Of a DNA stretch of 52,482 bases, positions 51,864-52,482 are shown piece by piece. A program made the position numbers and the translations under genes. The DNA is from Thermobifida cellulosilytica TB100 (GTDB taxonomy: Bacteria > Actinomycetota > Actinomycetes > Streptosporangiales > Streptosporangiaceae), in contig NZ_KQ950180.1 of the NCBI RefSeq assembly GCF_001517975.1, forward strand, positions 257,647-310,128, read 5' to 3'. Every line of letters starts with the position of its first letter. Positions within the stretch are counted from its first letter, which is position 1. The notes beneath the pieces were generated by a model. That model saw nothing but the letters and a program-made list of their open reading frames with translations. It was not told the origin of the DNA and did no database searches.

Positions 51864-52482
51864 TCGGTGACCTCGGGGAAGTAGACGGGGACCTCGGCGC
51901 CGTCGTCGTCGAGGTCGTGGTCGGGTTCCTGGGGGTCGTCCAGGTCGAGGGCGACTCCGGACAGCGCCTGGCGGATCCGCTCCAGGACGGGTTCGGGGAC
52001 GAAGTGGTAGCGCATGACCAGGCGGTCGAGTCCGCGGAAGGCGGGGGCGGCGGCGAGCACCTCGCCGCCCGGCTCGGTGAGCACGTGGCCGGACAGGTCC
52101 AGCACCTTCACCCGCTGCGTGACGGGCGCGTCGGCCAGGCGGCGGACCAGGTCGTCGCCCCACTCCGCGTTGCGCAGCCCCAGGCTGCGCAGGTTCGGGA
52201 AGGCCTTCCCCTCCAGGAGGGGGGCGAGGTCGCCCACCTCGGTGGTGCCGCCGTAGTCCTCGACGCCGAACCACAGTTCCAGGTGTTCCAGGGCGGGCAG
52301 GTCCGAGGCGAGCACCCCGGGCAGGCCGCCGGCCTGCACGACCAGCCTGCGCAGCGCCTCGTGCCGGGTGGCGGGGAACTCCAGGCCGCTGCCGCCGCGC
52401 ACCCACAGCTCCTCCAGGCGGGGGGCCAGGCCAGCAGCGGGCCAACGCCCCCCGCCCCCCCCCACCCCCCCTGGGGCCCGGG
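51860..52482 (-). CDS. STM4015-family leucine-rich-repeat protein (partial, at window edge)
   Basis: The visible ~200 residues, reading from the right edge, carry leucine-rich repeats (LPALEHLELWFG, FPNLRSLGLRNAEW, VKVLDLSGHVL, FRGLDRLVMRY) and an acidic C-terminus (DLDDPQEPDHDLDDDGAE). Family members are cytosolic scaffolds or interaction proteins. The gene's start is outside the window. The last ~40 bases (52441-52482) are C/G homopolymers that do not give plausible LRR sequence, so the distal part of this entry is unreliable. Confidence 0.75.
   Translation of the reverse strand, partial: RAPGGVGGGGGRWPAAGLAPRLEELWVRGGSGLEFPATRHEALRRLVVQAGGLPGVLASDLPALEHLELWFGVEDYGGTTEVGDLAPLLEGKAFPNLRSLGLRNAEWGDDLVRRLADAPVTQRVKVLDLSGHVLTEPGGEVLAAAPAFRGLDRLVMRYHFVPEPVLERIRQALSGVALDLDDPQEPDHDLDDDGAEVPVYFPEVTE

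Overview
The window is chromosomal DNA from a very GC-rich Gram-positive actinomycete. The base composition, the GTG/TTG starts, an actinobacterial SecA2, a Cvn-type GTPase, the mycobacterial-like order dxr - rip1 - ispG - GNAT and an actinobacterial LysRS all point there. A Nocardiopsaceae-like host is my guess only. Both window ends cut a gene, and the last ~40 bases are homopolymer-rich and look like a poor-quality contig end.

Layout. 1-1.8 kb: NarL-type two-component system. 2.0-4.5 kb: cydAB cytochrome bd oxidase followed by a 34-residue peptide with eight cysteines. 4.5-6.4 kb: FkbM methyltransferase, a frameshifted Dabb protein and a small unknown protein. 6.6-9.7 kb: secA2 and an orphan Cvn-type GTPase. 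10.6-11.9 kb: a histidyl-tRNA synthetase of a less common type. 12.0-18.4 kb: two tandem ATPase-TPR-LuxR regulators and a degenerate AMP-binding protein. 18.5-25.2 kb: RsbW-like kinase, CooC-like ATPase, an overlapping pair of solute-binding lipoprotein and VWA membrane protein, and a GNAT enzyme. 25.3-31.1 kb: secreted alpha/beta hydrolase, then the MEP-pathway/site-2-protease group ispG, rip1, dxr. 31.4-34.1 kb: two secreted hydrolases. 34.2-35.7 kb: lysS.

35.8-40.8 kb is the most unusual stretch. It is visibly poorer in GC than its surroundings and holds a compact RiPP (ribosomally made, modified peptide) locus. On the minus strand, four genes run: a short previously uncalled peptide gene with a strong RBS (38918-39043), a radical SAM enzyme, an asparagine-synthetase/lasso-cyclase-like enzyme and a PqqD-like leader-binding protein. 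The last three overlap by ATGA. A hairpin separates peptide from enzymes, and a divergent HTH-TPR regulator carrying four rare TTA codons sits upstream. No lasso leader protease and no transporter are present, so this is a candidate unclassified RiPP pathway.

40.8-47.4 kb: GNAT, aldehyde dehydrogenase, a large coiled-coil protein of unknown function, an OmpA-domain membrane protein and a protein of the family usually labelled 3-methyladenine DNA glycosylase. 47.4 kb to the end: a minus-strand operon matching the STM4011-STM4015 families (two radical SAM enzymes, a sulfatase-like hydrolase, an ATP-grasp protein, an LRR protein), a widespread but functionally unexplained system.

Most convergent gene pairs are separated by strong perfect hairpins, which are listed as terminators. 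No rRNA, tRNA, CRISPR array, insertion sequence or replication origin was recognised.
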